64,000 nt of DNA. Source: Actinomadura harenae (GTDB taxonomy: Bacteria; Actinomycetota; Actinomycetes; Streptosporangiales; Streptosporangiaceae). The DNA is taken from positions 1 to 64,000 of the forward strand of contig NZ_RFFG01000020.1 in NCBI RefSeq assembly GCF_003696215.1, in the 5' to 3' direction. This document shows, piece by piece, positions 25,947 to 34,320 of the stretch. Within the stretch, counting starts at the first letter, position 1, and the number at the start of each line of letters is the position of its first letter. The translations under genes and the position numbers were made by a program. A model generated the notes under the pieces. The model searched no databases. It was not told where the DNA came from and saw only the letters and a list, made by a program, of their open reading frames with translations.

Positions 25947-27566
25947 GTGAAACGACTCGTCACGGTCGCCGCGGTGACCGGACTCGGGCTCGCCGGGCTC
26001 GGCACGGCCGCCGCCGCCGCACAGACGGCGAAGCCGGCGTCGTCGCTCGCCTGGCACGCCTGCTCGGCGGACATCGTCAAGTCGGTGTCGGCGACCGACA
26101 CCGCCCAGGCGCAGGGCTCCAAGCGCATCAAGTGCGCCGAGCTCAGCGTCCCGCTCGACTACGCCAAGCCGAACGGCACGAAGATCACCCTTGAGGTGAC
26201 CGTCACGCCGCACACCGGCTCCGGCCCCGCCAAGGGCCAGATGGTCGTCAACCCGGGTGGCCCGGGCAACGGCGGCGCCTACTTCGGCGGCCGCGTGTTC
26301 AACCAGAGCAGCAAGGCCATGCAGGACGCCTACGACTTCGTCGGGTTCGACCCGCGCGGCGTCGCGCACAGCGTCCCGGCCATCCAGTGCGACCTGTCGT
26401 TCCAGCTCGAGCCGCGGCCCGACTACGGCACGGGCGACGCCAAGTCGGAGAAGGTCTGGCTCGCCAAGACCAAGAAGTACGCCGAGGACTGCGGCAAGGC
26501 CGACAAGATCGGCCTGCTCCAGCACGACAAGACCATCGACTCGGCCAAGGACGTCGACTCCATCCGCCGCGCCCTCGGCGACCGGAAGATCGACTACTAC
26601 GGCGCGTCCTACGGCACCTACCTGGGCCAGGTCTACGCGGCGCTGTTCCCGAACAACGTCGGCCGCATGGCCCTCGACGGCAACATCGGCCCGAGCGGTG
26701 TCTGGTACGACGCGAACCTGCAGCAGGACATCTGGTTCGACCGGAACATCGACTACTTCTTCGGCTGGCTGGCCAAGTGGGACAACGTGTACCACCTGGG
26801 CACCACGAAGGCCGCGGTCCGCAGCTGGTTCTACGACCTGCGCGCCAAGCTGGCCAAGAACCCGGTCCTCTACAAGGACCCGGCGTCCGGTGAGGTCACG
26901 GCGGTCTCGTCCGACTCGCTGACCGACAACATCCAGAACGCGGCGTACCGGCGGCTGCCGAGCTACTGGTTCCCGCCCGCGAACGGCCTGGCCGCCTACA
27001 AGAAGGGCGACATGGCCGGCTTCGCGGACGCGTTCGGTGGCCAGACCACCGGCGAGTCCGACGACAACAGCTACTTCGGCTACAACGCCGTCCAGTGCAC
27101 CGACGTGCAGTGGCCGACGAACTGGGCCAAGTGGCAGCGCGACAACGACAAGATCCAGAAGAAGCACCCGTTCCTGACCTGGGGCAACGTCTGGTTCAAC
27201 GCGCCGTGCCTGAACTGGCCCGCCAAGGCCGGCACGCCGGTGGACGTCCGCCACGTCAAGAAGCTGCCGTCGAACATCATGATGTTCAACGCCGCCAGCG
27301 ACGCCGCGACGCCGTACCCGGGCGCGCTGGAGCTGCACCGGGCGCTGAAGGGCTCGCGCATGCTCGTCGAGTCCGACGGCCGTACGCACTGCATCGTGCA
27401 CCGCGGCAACCCGGCCGTGGACAGCGTGTGGGACACCTACTTCCTGACCGGCCAGCGTCCGTCCGCGGGCCTGACCTTCGTCAAGTCGACCGGTGACCCG
27501 ACGCCGCCCGCGAACGGCCTCGCCTCGACGTCCGTCAAGGGCCTCGGGCTGGACATCACCAAGTAA
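25947..27566 (+). CDS. secreted alpha/beta hydrolase, tripeptidyl-aminopeptidase-like (paralogue 2 of 5)
   Basis: The product is 539 residues, exactly the length of paralogue 1, with a signal peptide (KRLVTVAAVTGLG...AAAA). The triad is S221 in GASYGTYLG, Asp in SDAATPY and His in GRTHCIVH. It shares CIVHRG, GDPTPPA and many lid residues with paralogue 1, plus a 41-base identical DNA stretch, so the two form the youngest-looking pair. GTG 25947 follows GAAGGAGGAG. An apparent insertion (DPASGEVTA) in the lid is compensated by losses elsewhere. It should be exported to the same compartment as paralogue 1; different specificity is possible because the lid differs most. Confidence 0.9.
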   Translation: MKRLVTVAAVTGLGLAGLGTAAAAAQTAKPASSLAWHACSADIVKSVSATDTAQAQGSKRIKCAELSVPLDYAKPNGTKITLEVTVTPHTGSGPAKGQMVVNPGGPGNGGAYFGGRVFNQSSKAMQDAYDFVGFDPRGVAHSVPAIQCDLSFQLEPRPDYGTGDAKSEKVWLAKTKKYAEDCGKADKIGLLQHDKTIDSAKDVDSIRRALGDRKIDYYGASYGTYLGQVYAALFPNNVGRMALDGNIGPSGVWYDANLQQDIWFDRNIDYFFGWLAKWDNVYHLGTTKAAVRSWFYDLRAKLAKNPVLYKDPASGEVTAVSSDSLTDNIQNAAYRRLPSYWFPPANGLAAYKKGDMAGFADAFGGQTTGESDDNSYFGYNAVQCTDVQWPTNWAKWQRDNDKIQKKHPFLTWGNVWFNAPCLNWPAKAGTPVDVRHVKKLPSNIMMFNAASDAATPYPGALELHRALKGSRMLVESDGRTHCIVHRGNPAVDSVWDTYFLTGQRPSAGLTFVKSTGDPTPPANGLASTSVKGLGLDITK

Positions 27567-27568
27567 GT

Positions 27569-27606
27569 CGCCGCCGCCGCCGCTGCCGCTGCCGCTGCCG
27601 CCGCCT
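27569..27606 (+). repeat. GCC/GCT simple repeat after hydrolase 2
   Basis: A low-complexity run of GCC and GCT triplets directly after the stop codon of hydrolase 2. It is non-coding in its present position. Confidence 0.8.
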
Positions 27607-27637
27607 CCGGTGACGGCGCTGTGACCTGCGATTCCGT

Positions 27638-27667
27638 GGCCCCCGCCGACCCTCGTCGGCGGGGGCC
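27638..27667 (+). terminator. terminator-like hairpin after hydrolase 2
   Basis: GGCCCCCGCCGAC (27638-27650) pairs perfectly with 27655-27667 (13 bp) around the loop CCTC. No long T-run follows. Confidence 0.75.
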
Positions 27668-27676
27668 GCCTTCGTT

Positions 27677-27722
27677 CGGGCGGCGATTCCCGAGGGTCTC
27701 GGGCGGCGATTCCCGAGGCTCT
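27677..27722 (+). repeat. two tandem 23-bp units upstream of hydrolase 3
   Basis: Two 23-base copies, differing at one position, lie head to tail (27677-27699 and 27700-27722). The rest of the 27567-27921 gap has an AT-richer patch near 27765-27845 that probably contains the promoter of hydrolase 3, but I cannot fix the boxes. Confidence 0.75.
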
Positions 27723-27921
27723 CGGATGATTGGCGTGACGTCCGGAGTGCGCAGCGTGTTCCCGCACTTTGATCACAGTTTGATATCTACTCACATCGGG
27801 CTCTCCCGTCAGAACCCGAACAAACACCACAATCTGCCTAACTGTTGACGGAGCGATGCCGGGGTCTGCCCCCCAGACGTCCCCACCGAGGGGTGTGGTG
27901 CGCCCCGGCCGAGGGGGTTTG

Positions 27922-29529
27922 GTGAAGAAGCTCCTCCTGATCACGACCGCCGCCGCGCTCGGCGTCGGCGGCGCCGCGACCGCCGCGGTGGCCGACCCGG
28001 CCCCGACCGCGCCGAAGGCCGAGGCCGGCGCCTCCAGCGTCGCCTGGGGCTCCTGCCCGGACGACGGCTACGGCGCTTACTACAAGGCGACCAACGCCGA
28101 GTGCGGCCAGCTGGAAGTCCCGCTGGACTACGCGAAGCCGAACGGCAAGAAGATCTCGATCGCCGTGACGCGCGTCAAGCACACCGACACCAAGGACTAC
28201 CGCGGTGTCCTGACCTTCAACCCCGGCGGTCCCGGCGGGGGCGGCCTGGTCTACGGCCCGTACTTCAAGCTGCTGCTGAACAAGCGCGGCTACGCGGCGC
28301 TCGCCGCCAAGTACGACCTGATCGGCTTCGACCCGCGCGGTGTCGACCACAGCCAGCCCGCGCTGCGCTGCAACAGCGACTTCCAGAAGCCGGTCCGCCC
28401 GGACTACAACCCGGGTTCGCGCAAGGAGGAGGCGGCCTGGCTCGCCAAGTCCAAGCAGTACGCGCAGGACTGCCAGAAGAAGTTCGGCTGGATGCTGCCG
28501 CACATGCGCACCACCGACGCCGCCAAGGACCTCGAGCAGATCCGCCGCACGTTCGGCGCCGACCAGAAGCTCAACTACTGGGGCTTCTCCTACGGCACCT
28601 ACCTGGGCGCGACCTACGAGACGCTGTTCCCGGGCAAGACCGGTCACTTCGTCCTGGACGGCAACGTCAACCCGGACCGCGTCTTCTACGACACCCAGCT
28701 CGACCAGGACCGCGCGTTCGAGCGGAACTTCAAGCTGTTCAACGGCTGGATCGCCAAGTGGGACTCCAAGTACCACCTGGGCACCACCGCGCAGGCCGTC
28801 GAGGCCAACTACTACAAGGCCCGCGCCGCGGCCGCCAAGGCCCCCATCGGCGGGACCATCGGCCCGGACGAGCTCGACGACATCGTCCAGCAGGCGCCGT
28901 ACTACACCAGTGAGTACGTCGGCGTCGCGGACGCGCTGTCGGCGTGGATCGTCGGCAAGGACGCGCAGCCGCTCCTGGACCGCCAGGGCGACACGTCCGA
29001 CGACAACGGATTCGCCGTGTACAACGCGGTCCAGGGCGCGGACGCGCACTGGCCGAAGAACTGGAACAAGTGGCACAACGACGCGGTCAAGCTGGTGAAG
29101 CAGGGCTACCGCTTCAACACCTGGCCGAACGTCTGGTTCAACGCGCCGATCTTCTACTGGCCGTTCAACGGCGGACCGAAGCTGAAGGTCAACGCGCACA
29201 AGACCGCCACGCCGACGCTGCTGATCCAGTCCACCCTGGACGCCGCGACCCCGTACGACGGCGTGCTCGTCCAGCACCGTGAGCTCAACTCGCGCCTGCT
29301 CGTCGAGGTCGGCGGCAAGACCCACGCCAACAGCCTCGGGAACCTCTGCCTGTTCAACAAGGCCGTGTCCTACCTCGACACCGCGTCCGTCCCGGCGGGC
29401 TCCCGCGGCGTCGACGACAGCTGCGACGCCAACCCGGCGACCAACGACCCGGACCCGACCGCCGTCGCGGCCAAGTCGCTGACCGCCGTCGCCGGCCTGC
29501 CCGAGCTCGCGCTGCCGAAGATCCGCTGA
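27922..29529 (+). CDS. secreted alpha/beta hydrolase, tripeptidyl-aminopeptidase-like (paralogue 3 of 5)
   Basis: The product is 535 residues. The signal peptide ends at AAVADPAPT or slightly earlier. The triad is S223 in GFSYGTYLG, Asp in STLDAATPYDG and His in GGKTHANS. The oxyanion region reads NPGGPGGGG. The C-terminal third (THANS, NDSC-like DDSCDANP, NDPDPT) matches paralogue 4 and not 1 or 2, so 3 and 4 form a second sub-pair. GTG 27922 follows GAGGGGG. The protein starts with lysines, as expected for a Sec signal. Function as for the family, secreted aminopeptidase or esterase; not proven. Confidence 0.9.
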   Translation: MKKLLLITTAAALGVGGAATAAVADPAPTAPKAEAGASSVAWGSCPDDGYGAYYKATNAECGQLEVPLDYAKPNGKKISIAVTRVKHTDTKDYRGVLTFNPGGPGGGGLVYGPYFKLLLNKRGYAALAAKYDLIGFDPRGVDHSQPALRCNSDFQKPVRPDYNPGSRKEEAAWLAKSKQYAQDCQKKFGWMLPHMRTTDAAKDLEQIRRTFGADQKLNYWGFSYGTYLGATYETLFPGKTGHFVLDGNVNPDRVFYDTQLDQDRAFERNFKLFNGWIAKWDSKYHLGTTAQAVEANYYKARAAAAKAPIGGTIGPDELDDIVQQAPYYTSEYVGVADALSAWIVGKDAQPLLDRQGDTSDDNGFAVYNAVQGADAHWPKNWNKWHNDAVKLVKQGYRFNTWPNVWFNAPIFYWPFNGGPKLKVNAHKTATPTLLIQSTLDAATPYDGVLVQHRELNSRLLVEVGGKTHANSLGNLCLFNKAVSYLDTASVPAGSRGVDDSCDANPATNDPDPTAVAAKSLTAVAGLPELALPKIR

Positions 29530-29560
29530 CCGCGGACCACGGCGCCGAACACCACGTGAC

Positions 29561-29595
29561 GGCGCGCCCCGCCTCCCCCCGAGGCGGGGCGCGCC
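29561..29595 (+). terminator. 15-bp hairpin between hydrolases 3 and 4
   Basis: Bases 29561-29575 pair perfectly with 29581-29595, loop of five C. It ends 20 bases before the start of hydrolase 4 and could also act as an attenuator or a processing site. Confidence 0.7.
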
Positions 29596-29615
29596 CCCTC
29601 CCGAAGGACCACTGG

Positions 29616-31190
29616 ATGAAGAAGATCGTCATCGCCGCGGCCGCCGCGGTGGTGGGCGTCGGCGGCACCGCGTCCGCCGCCGTCGCGGCCCCGTCGCAGA
29701 GCACGGCCAAGGCCAAGGTCAGCTGGGTCGCGTGCACCGACCCGAGCCTGATCAAGGCCAAGGCCGACTGCGGTTTCGTGACCGTCCCGCTGGACTACGC
29801 CAAGCCCAACGGCAAGAAGATCCAGATCGCGATCTCGCGGACGCACCACACCGACACCAAGAACTACCAGGGCATCATGCTCGGCAACCCGGGCGGCCCC
29901 GGCGGCTCGGGCTACCTGTACTCCGAGAAGCTGCCCCGCTGGATGGCGGGCACCGGCCAGGCCGCGGCCGCCGCCAAGTACGACTTCGTGGGCTTCGACC
30001 CGCGCGGCGTCGGATCCAGCAAGCCGGCGCTGACCTGCGACGCGCACTACGCCAAGCCGCCGCGTCCGGACTACACGCCGACCTCGGCCAAGATCGAGAA
30101 GTACTGGCTGGCCAAGTCCAAGAAGTACGCGCAGGACTGCCAGAAGAAGTTCGGCTGGCTGCTGCCGCACATGCGCACCACGGACGTGGCCCGCGACATG
30201 GAGAGCATCCGCACCGCCCTCGGCGCCAAGAAGACGAACTACTACGGCTTCTCCTACGGCACCTACCTGGGCGCGACCTACGCGACCATGTTCCCGAAGC
30301 GCGTCGGCCGCATGGTGCTGGACGGCAACGTCAACCCGAAGACCGTCTGGTACGGCTCGCAGATCGAGCAGGACAAGGCGTTCGAGCGGAACATCAAGCT
30401 CTGGTTCGCGTGGATCGCCAAGTACGACTCGGTCTACCACCTCGGCAAGTCCGGCAAGGCCGTCGAGGCGCTGTACTACAAGACCCGCGCCGCCGCCCTG
30501 AAGAAGCCGATCGGCGGCCTCGTCGGCGGTGACGAGCTCGACGACATCGTGCTGTCCGCCGGTTACTACACCTCGGCCTACGAGGACCCGGCCGCGGCCC
30601 TGTCCGCGTGGATCGTCAAGAAGGACCCGAAGCCGCTGCTCGACAGCGTCGACCCGGGCGACGACGACAACGGCTTCGCCGTCTACAACGCCGTCCAGGG
30701 CGCGGACGCCGCGTGGCCGCGCAGCTGGGCCAAGTGGAAGAGCGACGCCAAGAAGCTCGTCAAGCAGGGCAACCGTTTCAACACCTGGAGCAACGTCTGG
30801 TACAACGCCCCGGTGCTGTACTGGCCGTTCAAGGGCGGCCCGGCGCTGAAGATCCAGGGCAAGAAGGGCCTGGGCGGCATCCTGCTCGTCCAGTCCACCC
30901 TGGACGCCGCGACCCCGGTCGCGGGCGGCTACGAGATGCACAAGCGCTTCCCGTCCTCGCGTCTGCTGCTGGAGATCGACGGCAAGACCCACGCCAACAC
31001 GCTCAACGGCAACAAGTGCCTGGACGACAAGGTCGGCAAGTACCTGTCCACCGGGTGGCTGCCGAAGGCCGGCAAGGGCGTGAACGACTCCTGCAAGGCC
31101 GACCCGGCGCTGAACGACCCGAACCCGACGCAGCAGCTGCGCTCGGCGGGCGTCCACGCCGGCAAGGACCTCCCGGCCGGCCGTCTCTGA
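29616..31190 (+). CDS. secreted alpha/beta hydrolase, tripeptidyl-aminopeptidase-like (paralogue 4 of 5)
   Basis: The product is 524 residues. A signal peptide MKKIVIAAAAAVVGVGG...AVAA is followed by the S33-type hydrolase with nucleophile S213 in GFSYGTYLG, Asp in STLDAATPV and His in GKTHANT. Closest relative in the window is paralogue 3 (shared PHMRTTD, YNAVQGADA, LLVQST/LLIQST). ATG 29616 is preceded by GAAGGACC. Only 86 bases separate it from paralogue 3, with a hairpin in between, so the two may share a transcript. The last codons overlap the first unit of a 21-bp tandem repeat. Confidence 0.9.
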   Translation: MKKIVIAAAAAVVGVGGTASAAVAAPSQSTAKAKVSWVACTDPSLIKAKADCGFVTVPLDYAKPNGKKIQIAISRTHHTDTKNYQGIMLGNPGGPGGSGYLYSEKLPRWMAGTGQAAAAAKYDFVGFDPRGVGSSKPALTCDAHYAKPPRPDYTPTSAKIEKYWLAKSKKYAQDCQKKFGWLLPHMRTTDVARDMESIRTALGAKKTNYYGFSYGTYLGATYATMFPKRVGRMVLDGNVNPKTVWYGSQIEQDKAFERNIKLWFAWIAKYDSVYHLGKSGKAVEALYYKTRAAALKKPIGGLVGGDELDDIVLSAGYYTSAYEDPAAALSAWIVKKDPKPLLDSVDPGDDDNGFAVYNAVQGADAAWPRSWAKWKSDAKKLVKQGNRFNTWSNVWYNAPVLYWPFKGGPALKIQGKKGLGGILLVQSTLDAATPVAGGYEMHKRFPSSRLLLEIDGKTHANTLNGNKCLDDKVGKYLSTGWLPKAGKGVNDSCKADPALNDPNPTQQLRSAGVHAGKDLPAGRL

Positions 31191-31243
31191 CGCTCGGACA
31201 CCCGTCTCTGACATCCGGGCACGCGTCTCTGACGTCCGGACAC
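31181..31243 (+). repeat. three tandem 21-bp units spanning the stop of hydrolase 4
   Basis: Units CCGTCTCTGACGCTCGGACAC (31181), 31202 and 31223 are head to tail. The first unit contains the stop codon TGA of hydrolase 4 at 31188-31190, so each later unit carries a silent copy of the gene end. Confidence 0.88.
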
Positions 31244-31255
31244 CCGTGAGACACG

Positions 31256-31286
31256 CGGGGCCGCTCCTCCGGGGCGGCCCCGTTTC
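31256..31286 (+). terminator. terminator after hydrolase 4
   Basis: CGGGGCCGC (31256-31264) pairs with GCGGCCCCG (31274-31282), followed by TTTC. Confidence 0.78.
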
Positions 31287-31395
31287 TCATGCTCTGACCT
31301 GCGCGTCCGCCTTCCTGGGCTTCCATGGGTTTCGCCCGGAATCGCGGAAATCGCGGGTCGCGGGACCGGCGGGACCCGGCCGGTAGAACTCCAGG

Positions 31396-32970
31396 GTGCG
31401 CAACCCCATAGTCCACCGCGCGACGGCCGGGGCCGCCGCGGCGGTCGCCGTCCTCGCCGTCCTGTCCGTTCCCGCCGCCGCCCGTGAGGCGGTCGTCTGG
31501 CGGCCCTGCCCCAAGAACGACCCCGTCGAGAAGAGCCGCCTGCGCGGCCTGGAATGCGGCACCGTCCGGGTGCCGCTCGACCACGCCCGCCCCCGGGGCG
31601 AGAAGATCACCCTCGCGCTGACCCGCGCGCGGCACACCGCGGCCCGGTCGCAGGGGATCGTCCTGCTGAACCGCGGCGGGCCCGGCGCGCACGGCCGCGA
31701 CATGCCGACCCTGTTCGCCGCCGGGATGCCGCACGGCGTCGCCGCCGCCTACGACTGGATCGGGTTCGACCCGCGCGGCGTCGGGGGCAGCAAGCCCGCG
31801 ATGATCTGCGACGAGGCCTACCAGGACCCGGGCCGTCCGCGCGCCGACACCACCCCCGCGAACGCCGCGGAGGAGAGCGCCTGGCGCGCCCGCGCCGCGC
31901 GGTTCTCGGCCGACTGCGCCCGCCGCTACCCGCGCCTGCTGGCGCACATGGGCACCGCGGACTGGGCGGCCGACCTGGACGACATCCGCGCCGCCCTCGG
32001 CCAGCGGAAGATCAACTACATGGGCTACTCGTACGGCACCTACCTGGGCACGGTGTACGCGGCGATGTACCCGAACCGGGTCCGGCGGATGGTGCTGGAC
32101 AGCGTCGTCCGGCCCAGCGGCGTCTGGTACGACGACAACATCGACCAGGACGTGGCGTTCGAGAAGCGGATCCGCGCGTACTTCGCCTGGATCGCCAAGT
32201 ACGACTCGGTGTACCACCTCGGCACCGACGAGAAGCAGGTCGCCGCCGCCTACCGGCAGGCCCGCACCGACCTGAAGGCCCACCCGGTGAACGGCCGGAT
32301 CGGCGCGTCCGAGCTGGACGACCTGTTCCTCGGCGACGGCTACAGCACCATCGGCTGGCCCACCCACGCCAAGGTGCTGTCCGCCTTCCGGAGCGGCGAT
32401 CCCGCGCCTCTCGGGGCGGCGTGGGAGAAGCCGGGCTTCCTCGACCAGAACGACTATGCGGTCTACAACGCCGTCCAGTGCCGGGACGCCGCGTGGCCGC
32501 GCGACTGGAAGAAGTGGCACGACGACAGCGTCCGTCTCTATCGCGCGGGATACACGTTCGAGACCTGGAGTAACACCTGGTACAACGCCCCGTGCGCGAC
32601 CTGGAGGACGGCGGGCGGGCCGCGGCCGAAGGTCCACGGGCCCGCGAACCTGACGCCCGTCCTGCTCGTCCAGGGCACCGAGGACGCCGCGACCCCGTTC
32701 AACGGCGCGCAGGAGACCCACCGGCTGCTGCCGAACTCCCGGCTGCTGGTCCAGGTCGGCGGCGGCATCCACGGCGTCACCCTGAACGGCGACACCTGCG
32801 TGGACGGGACCGTCGCCCGCTACTTCGCGTCCGGCGCCCTTCCGAGGAAGAACGCCACCTGCAAGGCCCCGCCGCCGCCCACCCCGGGCGACGCGTCCGC
32901 GCGGCACCGGACACCGGTCCGCGTCCAGGCCCCCGGACCGGTGTCCGCACCGGTCGGGGGGAGGATCTAG
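31396..32970 (+). CDS. secreted alpha/beta hydrolase, tripeptidyl-aminopeptidase-like (paralogue 5 of 5)
   Basis: The product is 524 residues and is the most divergent copy. It has a signal peptide ending near AAAREA, oxyanion motif NRGGPGAHG with Arg replacing Pro, nucleophile S212 in GYSYGTYLG, Asp in GTEDAATPF and His in GGGIHGVTL. Arginine replaces most of the lysines of the other copies and a Pro-rich tail follows the fold. GTG 31396 lies six bases after TAGAAC (31384-31389) with no ribosome binding site, so the transcript is probably leaderless and separately controlled. Confidence 0.88.
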   Translation: MRNPIVHRATAGAAAAVAVLAVLSVPAAAREAVVWRPCPKNDPVEKSRLRGLECGTVRVPLDHARPRGEKITLALTRARHTAARSQGIVLLNRGGPGAHGRDMPTLFAAGMPHGVAAAYDWIGFDPRGVGGSKPAMICDEAYQDPGRPRADTTPANAAEESAWRARAARFSADCARRYPRLLAHMGTADWAADLDDIRAALGQRKINYMGYSYGTYLGTVYAAMYPNRVRRMVLDSVVRPSGVWYDDNIDQDVAFEKRIRAYFAWIAKYDSVYHLGTDEKQVAAAYRQARTDLKAHPVNGRIGASELDDLFLGDGYSTIGWPTHAKVLSAFRSGDPAPLGAAWEKPGFLDQNDYAVYNAVQCRDAAWPRDWKKWHDDSVRLYRAGYTFETWSNTWYNAPCATWRTAGGPRPKVHGPANLTPVLLVQGTEDAATPFNGAQETHRLLPNSRLLVQVGGGIHGVTLNGDTCVDGTVARYFASGALPRKNATCKAPPPPTPGDASARHRTPVRVQAPGPVSAPVGGRI

Positions 32971-33015
32971 TCTTGGACACGTGGTGCTGACAACGGTGAT
33001 GGCGGCCCGATAGCC

Positions 33016-33864
33016 ATGCGGATGCTGGGGGCGTCGCCGGTGCGGGTGCTGGACGACCGGCACCGTGACGAGGCGCTGCGCATCCTGGACGCCGACCCGG
33101 TCGCGAACGTGTTCGTCGGCTCGCGCGTCCACGCCGCCGGGCTCGACCCCCGGCGGCTCGGCGCGCAGATGTGGGGCTACCAGCGGGACGGGCGGCTGCT
33201 GTCGCTCTGCTACGCGGGGGCGAACCTGATCCCGGTCAACGCCGGCCCGGGCGCCGTGCGCGCGTTCGCCGAACGCGCCCAGGCGCAGGGCCGGCGCTGC
33301 TCGTCCATCGTGGGCCCGGTCGCCGCGGTGACCGGGCTCTGGGAGATCCTCGGCCCGTACTGGGGCCCGCCGCGCGCGGTGCGCGGGCTCCAGCCGGTCA
33401 TGGCGACCTCGCGGGCCCCGGCGGTTCCCGTGGACCCGGGGGTCCGGCGGGTCCTGATGTCCGACTTCGACCTGGTCTACCCGGCCTGTGTGGCGATGTT
33501 CACCGAGGAGGTCGGGATCTCGCCGAACTCGGGGGACGGCGGCGTCCTGTACCGGGCCCGGGTCGCCGAGCTGATCCGGTCCGGGCGCGCGTTCGCCCGG
33601 ATCGAGGGCGGCCGGGTCATGTTCAAGGCCGAGGTCGGCGCCGTCACGCCGCACGCCTGCCAGGTGCAGGGCGTGTGGGTGCCGCCCGACCTGCGCGGCC
33701 AGGGGCTGTCGGTGGCGGGCATGGCGGCCCTGGTCAGCGAGTCGCTGCGGTCGATCGCGCCGGTCGTGTCGCTGTACGTCAACGACTACAACGTCCGCGC
33801 GCGCGCCGCCTACCGCCGGGTCGGCTTCGCCGAGGTCGGCGAGTTCATGTCGATCCTCTTCTGA
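33016..33864 (+). CDS. DUF4081-GNAT acetyltransferase
   Basis: The product is 282 residues. An N-terminal DUF4081 half (PVRVLDDRHRDEALRILDADPVANVFV) is followed by a C-terminal GNAT domain whose acetyl-CoA loop is VWVPPDLRGQGLSVAGMAAL near residues 216-236, then LYVNDYNVRARAAYRRVGF. This architecture usually follows ispG in actinomycetes and precedes proS; I recall this order in Streptomyces. Here it is separated from ispG by five hydrolase genes and proS does not follow. Substrate unknown. No clear ribosome binding site precedes ATG 33016. Confidence 0.88.
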   Translation: MRMLGASPVRVLDDRHRDEALRILDADPVANVFVGSRVHAAGLDPRRLGAQMWGYQRDGRLLSLCYAGANLIPVNAGPGAVRAFAERAQAQGRRCSSIVGPVAAVTGLWEILGPYWGPPRAVRGLQPVMATSRAPAVPVDPGVRRVLMSDFDLVYPACVAMFTEEVGISPNSGDGGVLYRARVAELIRSGRAFARIEGGRVMFKAEVGAVTPHACQVQGVWVPPDLRGQGLSVAGMAALVSESLRSIAPVVSLYVNDYNVRARAAYRRVGFAEVGEFMSILF

Positions 33865-33894
33865 ACCCGCCCTGTTCTGAACGCCGCGCCGGGC

Positions 33895-34320
33895 TCAGGC
33901 GACGAGCAGCGTCAGCAGGCGGTCGAGTTCGGCCGCCGGGTCGCCGGTGAGGCCCGCGTGGACGGGACCGGGCTGGACGATCGTGCTGCGCGGCGCGGTC
34001 AGCCAGCGGAAACGCCCGCCGGGCGACTCCTCGGCGGCCTGCCCCGCGTCCTGCCCGCCCCTGCAGAGCCCGCTGACGGCGGCGAGCGCCGTGCGGACCC
34101 CGTCGAGGTCGAGGGACGGGTCGAGGGCGAGCAGGCGCGGCTCGTCCACCCGGGTGGCGCAGCCGAGGTAGTCGAGCGCGCGGCAGTAGACGATCACCCC
34201 GACGTTCATGGACTCGCCGCGCTCGATGCGCGGGATCACGCGGAGCGTGGCGTACTCGAACACCTGCTTGCCGGACGCCGTCGCACCCACGTTCGCCTTG
34301 CTCGGCCGGACGGCGCTCAC
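33895..34320 (-). CDS. DUF3037 protein paired with a HipA-like kinase
   Basis: The product is 141 residues. It shows the DUF3037 pattern: FEYATLRVIPRIERGESMNVGVIVYC near residues 20-45, then LDYLGCATRVD and a C-terminal AELDRLLTLLV. GTG 34320 overlaps the stop of the HipA-like gene (GTGA), so the two are translationally coupled. DUF3037 next to a HipA-family kinase is a recurrent actinobacterial pairing as I remember it; the role of DUF3037 is not known. It could be a partner, substrate or regulator of the kinase. No DNA-binding motif is seen, so it is not an obvious antitoxin. Confidence 0.85.
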   Translation of the reverse strand: MSAVRPSKANVGATASGKQVFEYATLRVIPRIERGESMNVGVIVYCRALDYLGCATRVDEPRLLALDPSLDLDGVRTALAAVSGLCRGGQDAGQAAEESPGGRFRWLTAPRSTIVQPGPVHAGLTGDPAAELDRLLTLLVA

